A stretch of 64,000 bases of DNA from Torymus aiolomorphi (taxonomy: Eukaryota > Arthropoda > Insecta > Hymenoptera > Torymidae): contig CM070874.1 in the NCBI GenBank assembly GCA_036365515.1, forward strand, positions 211,724,297 through 211,788,296, given 5' to 3'. The number at the start of each line of letters is the position of its first letter. Positions within the stretch are counted from its first letter, which is position 1. Shown here piece after piece: positions 58,349 through 64,000 of the stretch. Position numbers and translations under genes: made by a program. The notes below the pieces were generated by a model. That model did no database searches. It had not been told where the DNA came from and saw nothing but the letters and a program-made list of their open reading frames with translations.

Positions 58349-61300
58349 TATGATAGAAATGACTGTTTTTACCAATATTTTCCTAAAATATGGTAAAAAG
58401 TTCGTGGATCCCTGCAAAAAAAAGAAAAACCATGATTTTCAGTACTTTTTGTTCTTAATCAACTGGAAATATGGATTTTTATCATTTTTTTCCTCAAAAC
58501 ATAGTAGGTTACGATAAAATGGCTGTTTATACCAATATTTTCCTAGTAAATGGAGAAAAGAGGGTGGAATCGAGCGAAAAACAGCGATAAACCATGATTT
58601 TCTGACCTGTTTTGATTTGGATAATTGTTTTCCGCAAAATAATGTGGTTTTATGCTAAAAATGACTGGCTTTGGATTGGGATCGATGTTTTCCTAAAATA
58701 ACAAAGGTTTATTCTGGCATTGCCTCTTTTAACAATATTTTCCTATTAGATGGAGAAAAGGGAGTTGAATCGTGCGCAAAGCAGCGAAAAACCATGATTT
58801 TCAGTCCTGGTTGCTCTTTAAACGAAGGAATTATAGATTTATATCATTGTTTTCCGCAAAATAAGGTAGTTATCGATGGAAATGAATGGCTTTGGATTTG
58901 GATTGCTGTTTTTCTCAAAAAGCGTATGTTTATGAAAGAATTGCCTGTTTTTACCAATATTTTCCTATTATGTGGAGAAAAGTGCGTGAAATTATGCAAA
59001 AAAACAACGAACAACCATGTTATTCAGTACTTTTTGTTCTTAATCGGCTGGAAATACGGATTTTTATTATTGTTTTCCAGAAAATATTGTAGGTTTACGT
59101 TAAAATGCCTGCTTTTAGCAATATTTTCCTAGTATATAGAGAAAAGAGCGTGGAATCATGAGAAAAACAGCGATAAACCATGGTTTTTAAGACCTGTTTG
59201 ATCGTTAAATGCAGGAAATATGGATTTGGATCATTGTTATACGCAAAATAAGGTAGTTTTATGCCATAAATGCCGAATTTTACCAATATTTTCCTAGTAT
59301 ATGGTGAAAAGTGCGTGTAATCCTGCAAAAAATAGCGAAATACCATGATTTTCAGTACTTTTTGGAATTCAAACGCAGCAAATTTCGAATTGGTTCTGTG
59401 GTTTTCTCAAACTAACGTCGGTTTATGACAGAAATGACTGTTTTTACCAATATTTTCCTAACACATGGTGAGAAGTACGTTGTATCCTGAAAAAAACAGC
59501 GAAAAACCATGATGTTCGGTACTTTTAGTGCTTATTCCGCTGGAAATATGGACTTCGATCATTGTTTTCCTCAAAATCACGAAGTTTTATGCTAAATCTG
59601 CCTATTTTTACCAATATTTGCCAAATATATGGTGAAAGGTATGTTGTATCCTGCGAAAAAAACGAAAAACCAAGATTTTCAGTACTTTTTGTTCTTAATC
59701 TGCTGGAAATATGGATTTCGATCATTATTTTCGTCAAAATAACTTAGTTGTATGCTAAAAGTGCACGTTTTTACCATTATTTTCCAATTATATGGTGAAA
59801 AGTGCGTGGCATCCTGCAAAAAACAGCGAGAAACCATGATTTTCGGTCATTTTTGTTATTAATCTGCTGAAAATATCGATTTGGATCATTGTTTTACTCA
59901 AAATGACGACGTTTTAAGCTAAAATTGCCTGTTTCTACCAATATTTTCCTAGTATATGGTGAAAAGTGCGTGGTATCCTGGAATAACCGTGAAAAACCAT
60001 GATTCTTAGCACTTTGGTTCTTAGTCAGCTGGAAATATTTATTTCGATCATTGTTTTCGGCAAAATAACTTAGGTCTATGCTAAAAATGGCTGTTTTTAT
60101 AAATATTTTGCTAGCATATGGTGAAAAGTATGTTGTATCCTGGAAAAAACATCGAAAAACCATTATTTTCAGTCCTTTTTGTTCCTATTATGCTGGAGAA
60201 TATGGATTTGGTGATTGTTTTCCTCAAAATCACGAAGTTTTATGCTAAATAAGCCTATTATACAAATCTTTTCCAATTATATGTCGAAAAGTACGTTGTA
60301 TCCTGAAAAAAACAGCGAAAAGCCTTGATTTCTGGAACTTTTTCTTCTTCATCTTCTGGAAATATGGATTTCGATCATGGTATTTGTAAAATAACTTAGG
60401 CCTATGTTAAAAATGCATGTTTTTACCAATATTTCCCAAGTATATGTTGAAAAGTACGTTGAATCCTGAAAAAAACAGTGAAAAACCATGATTTTCAGTA
60501 CTTTTGGTTCTTAATCTGCTGAAAATATGGATTACGACCATTGTTTTCGTCAAAATAACTTAGGTCTATGATAAAAATGCCTGTTTCTAACAATATTTTC
60601 CTAGTATATGGTGAAAAGTGCGTGGTATCCTGCAAAAAACAGCAAAAACCATGATTTTCCGTACTTTTTGTTCTTATCATGCTGTAAATATTTATTTCGA
60701 ACATTGTTTTCGTCAAAATAACGTAGGTCTCATCTAAAAATGCCTTTTTTTACCAATACTTTCCTAGTAAAAAGTGCCTTTTATGCTGCAAAAAACCGCG
60801 AAAAACCATGATTTCCGGTACTGTTTGTTCTTAATCTGCTGGAAATATGGATTTGGATCATTGCTTTCCTCAAAATGACGAAGTTCTATGCTAAATATGC
60901 CTGTTTTTACCAATATTTTCCAATTATATGGTGAAAAGTACGTTGTATTCTGAAAAAAACATCCAAAACCATGATTTTCAGTACTTTTTGTTCCCGTTCT
61001 GCTGAAAAATATGGATTTGGTAATTTTTTTCCTCAAAATAACGGAGTTTTATGCTAAATAAGCCGATTTTTACATATCTTTTCCAATTATATTTCGAAAA
61101 GTACGTTGTATCCTGAAAAAACCACGAAAAACCATGATTTCCGGAACTTTTTCTTCTTCATCTTCTGGAAATATGGACTTCGATCATTGTTTTCGTCAAA
61201 ATAACTTAGGTCTATGCTAAAAATGCATGTTTTTACCAATATTTCCCAAGTATATGTTGAAAAGTACGTTGATTCCTGAAAAAAACAGTAAAAACCATGC

Positions 61301-61634
61301 TTTTCAGTACTTTTTCTTCTTAATCTGCTGGAAATATGGATTTGGATCATTGCTTTCCTCAAAATGACTTAGGTCTATGCTAAATATGCCTGTTTTTACC
61401 AATATTTTCCAATTATATGGTGTAAAGTACGTTGTATTCTGAAAAAAACAGCGAAAAACCATGATTTTCAGTACTTTTTGTACTTAATCTGCTGGAAATA
61501 TGGATTTCGATCATTGTTTCAATCAAAATAACTTATTTGTATGCTAAAAATGCATCTTTTTATCAATATTTTCCAATTATATGGTGAAAAGTGCGTGGTA
61601 TTTTCCTAGTATATGGTGAAAAGTACGTGGCATC
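58349..61634 (+). repeat. satellite block 10, forward orientation
   Basis: It resumes at TATGATAGAAATGACTG. To about 59460 it parallels 10572-11700. It ends in the fused truncated monomer GTGCGTGGTATTTTCCTAG and switches orientation at 61634/61635. No gene was seen. Confidence 0.92.
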
Positions 61635-64000
61635 AGGCATATTTAGCAGAAAACTGCGTTATTTTGAGGAAAACAATGATACCAATCTATATTTCCAACA
61701 GATTAAGCACAAAAAGTACCGAAAATCATGGTTTTTCGCAGTTTCTTGCAGGATCCCACGCTCTTTTCACCAAATACTGGGAAAATATTGGTAAAACAGG
61801 CATTTTTAGCATAGACCAAAGTTATTTTGACGAATACAATGATCGAAATCCATATTTCCAGAAGATGATATAGAAAAAGTTCCGGAAATCATGGTTTTTC
61901 GATGTTTTTTTCATGACACAGCGTACTTTTCACCATATACTTGGAAAATATTGGTCAAAACAGGCATACTTAGCATCGAACTTCGTCATTTTGAGGCCAT
62001 CAATGATCCAAATCCATACTTCCATCAGATTAAGAACAAAAAGTACCGGAAATCATGGTTTTACGCTGTTTTTTGCAGTATAAAATGCATTTTTTACTAG
62101 GAAAATATTAGTAAAAGCAGGCATTTTTAGAATAGACCTAAGCTATTGTGACGAAAACAGTGATCGAAATAAATATTTCCAGCAGGATAAGAACAAAAAG
62201 TACAGAAAATCATGGTTGTTCGCTGTTTTTTGCAGGATACCACGCACTTTTCACCATATAATTGGAAAATATTGGCAAAAACAAGCACTTTTACCATAGA
62301 TCTAAGTTATTTAGACGAAAACTATGATGGAAATAAATATTTCCAGCAGATTGAGAACAAAAAGTACCGAATATCATGGTTTGTTGCTGCTTTTTGCCGG
62401 ATACCACGCACTTTTCACCATATACTAGGAAAATATTCGTAAATTCAGGCATATTTATCACAAAACTTCGTTATTTTGTGGAAAACAAGGATCCCAATCC
62501 ATATTTCCAGCAGATTAAGAAAAAAAACTAAGGAAAATCATGGTTTATTGCTTTTTTTTGCAGGATCCCACGCATTTTTTACCATATACTAGGAAAATAT
62601 TCGTAAAAACAGACATTTTGCACCATGTATTAGGAAAATATTGGTAAAAACAGTCATTTCTATCATAAACCTATGTTAGTTTGAGAAAACCACCTAACCA
62701 AATCGAAATTTAATGCGTTTCAATTCCAAAAAGTACTGACAACCATTTTTTTCCCTGTTTTTTGCAGGATCCCACGCACTTTTCATCATAGACTAGGAAA
62801 TATTGGTAAAAACAGTCATATTTAGTATAAAACTTATTTTCCAACTCATTAAGAGCAAAAAGTACTTTAAATCATGGTTTTCCCTGTTTGCTGCAGGATT
62901 CCACACACTTTTCACCATATACTAGGAAGTTATTGGTAAAAGCAGGCATTTTTCTCCACATATTAGGAAACTGTAGGTAAAAACAGGCTTTTCTATCATT
63001 AACCTACGTTATTTTGAGATAAAGAAGGAACCAAATCTAAATTTCCTGCATTTGAATACCAAAAAGTACTGACAAACATTTTTATCCGTATTTTTTGCAG
63101 GAAACCACGCACTTTTCTCAATATTTTACGAAAATATTGGTAAAAACAGGCATTTTTCACCATATATTAGGAAACTATTCGTAAAAAAGGGCATTTCTAT
63201 CATAAACCTACGATATTTTGCGAAAGACAACGAACCAAAACGAAATTTCCTGCCTTTGAATACCGAAAATTACTGAAAACCATATTTTCCACTGTATTTT
63301 GCAAAATATCACGCACGTTTCGCCATGTATTAGGTAAATATTAGTAAAAAACGCATTTCTACCATAAGCCAACGTTATTTTGAGAAAAACAACGAACCAA
63401 ATAAAAATTTCCTCCTTCTGAATATCAAAAGGTAATGAAAATAATGTTTTTCCCTGTTTTTGCAGGATTCCACGCACTTTTCACGATATACAAGAAAAAT
63501 ATTGGTAAAAACAGGCATTTTTTGCATAGACCTATGTTATTTTGACCAAAACAATGATCGAAATCCACATGTCCAGCATATTAAAAACAAAGAGTACTGA
63601 AAATCATGGTATTTCGCTGTTTTTTTCAGGACACAACGTACTTTTCACCATATAATTGGAAAAGATTGGTAAAAACAGCCATATTTAGGACAAAACTTCG
63701 TCATTTTGAGGAAAACAATAATCCAAATCCTTATTTCCAGCAGATTAAGTACAAAAAGAACCGAAAATCATGGTTTTCCGCATTTTTTGCAGGACAACAC
63801 GAACTTTTCACCATATAATAGGAAAATATTGGTAAAAACAGGCATATTTAGGACAAAACTTTGTCATTTTGAGGAAAACAATGATCCAAATCGTTATTTC
63901 CAGCAGATTAAGAACAAAAAGTACCGAAAATCATGGTTTTTCGCTGTTTTTTGCAGGATACCACGCACTTTTCACCATATACTTGGAAAATATTGGTAGA
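61635..64000 (-). repeat. satellite block 11, reverse orientation, runs off the window
   Basis: First-subfamily monomers on minus. About 61635-62660 parallels 15847-17340. About 62760-63540 shares rare variants with 45600-46390 (CCTCCTTTTGAATACC-type monomer). No gene was seen. Confidence 0.9.

Larger units (their letters stand above)
48590..62660. repeat. segmental duplication, copy B
   Basis: It carries the same ordered landmarks as 650-17400: the junction at 48760, first-subfamily satellite, Ty3-B, its right flank, and the truncated-monomer junction at 61634. It is shorter than copy A between Ty3-B and that junction (3.3 versus 5.3 kb) because the 1,311-bp unit is not doubled and other monomers are absent. 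Confidence 0.75.

Noticed and set aside
359..64000. CRISPR array, because of regularly spaced repeats
   Set aside because: Units are contiguous diverged tandem monomers of about 163 bp with no constant repeat/unique spacer pattern, and the mobile elements are eukaryotic.
359..64000. CENP-B box in the satellite
   Set aside because: I looked for the TTCG....A..CGGG core in consensus monomers and saw no convincing match; a scan with the motif matrix would be decisive.

Overview
This is eukaryotic, repeat-dominated DNA, most likely from an insect. A hymenopteran is plausible but I cannot prove it. I see no single-copy host gene, tRNA, rRNA, operon or CRISPR array. Roughly two thirds of the window is one AT-rich satellite with a period of about 162-164 bp. 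The rest is retroelements embedded in it: one nearly complete Ty3/Gypsy LTR retrotransposon (here Ty3-A), two decayed copies of a second Ty3/Gypsy element (Ty3-B), one long LINE, the 3' end of another LINE, and a 66-bp palindromic element.

Layout: 1-358, LINE 3' end; 359-840, satellite in reverse orientation; 841-6155, satellite forward; 6156-10571, Ty3-B copy 1 (minus strand); 10572-15846, satellite forward; 15847-19875, satellite reverse; 19876-21075, satellite forward (second subfamily); 21076-30617, Ty3-A (plus strand) with LTRs of 1040 and 1037 bp; 30618-32330, satellite forward; about 32331-36789, LINE (minus strand); 36790-43044, satellite forward, holding the 66-bp element at 41551-41616; 43045-48760, satellite reverse; 48761-52884, satellite forward; 52885-58348, Ty3-B copy 2 (minus strand); 58349-61634, satellite forward; 61635-64000, satellite reverse.

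The two ends of the window are copies of one larger block. The reverse-to-forward junction at 840 recurs at 48760. The Ty3-B copies sit in the same satellite position with the same internal lesions. The odd truncated-monomer forward-to-reverse junction at 15846 recurs at 61634. I read this as a segmental duplication of a satellite-plus-dead-transposon block, offset by about 45.8-47.9 kb, with later local expansions (for example a 1,311-bp, eight-monomer higher-order repeat duplicated at 11.7-14.3 kb).

Ty3-A is the best-preserved element. It has a GGGT target duplication, a primer-binding site, a structured 1.6-kb leader with a duplicated three-hairpin module, and a gag with one stop and two frame changes. 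A G GGA AAC slippery site with a downstream hairpin lies at the gag/pol boundary. An 1103-codon pol frame follows, then an in-frame tail with two AT-hook-like motifs after the pol stop. Ty3-B carries YLDN instead of YLDD in the RT active site in both copies and lacks RNase H and most of its 5' end. All positions, motifs and similarities were read by eye; no alignment or database search was possible.
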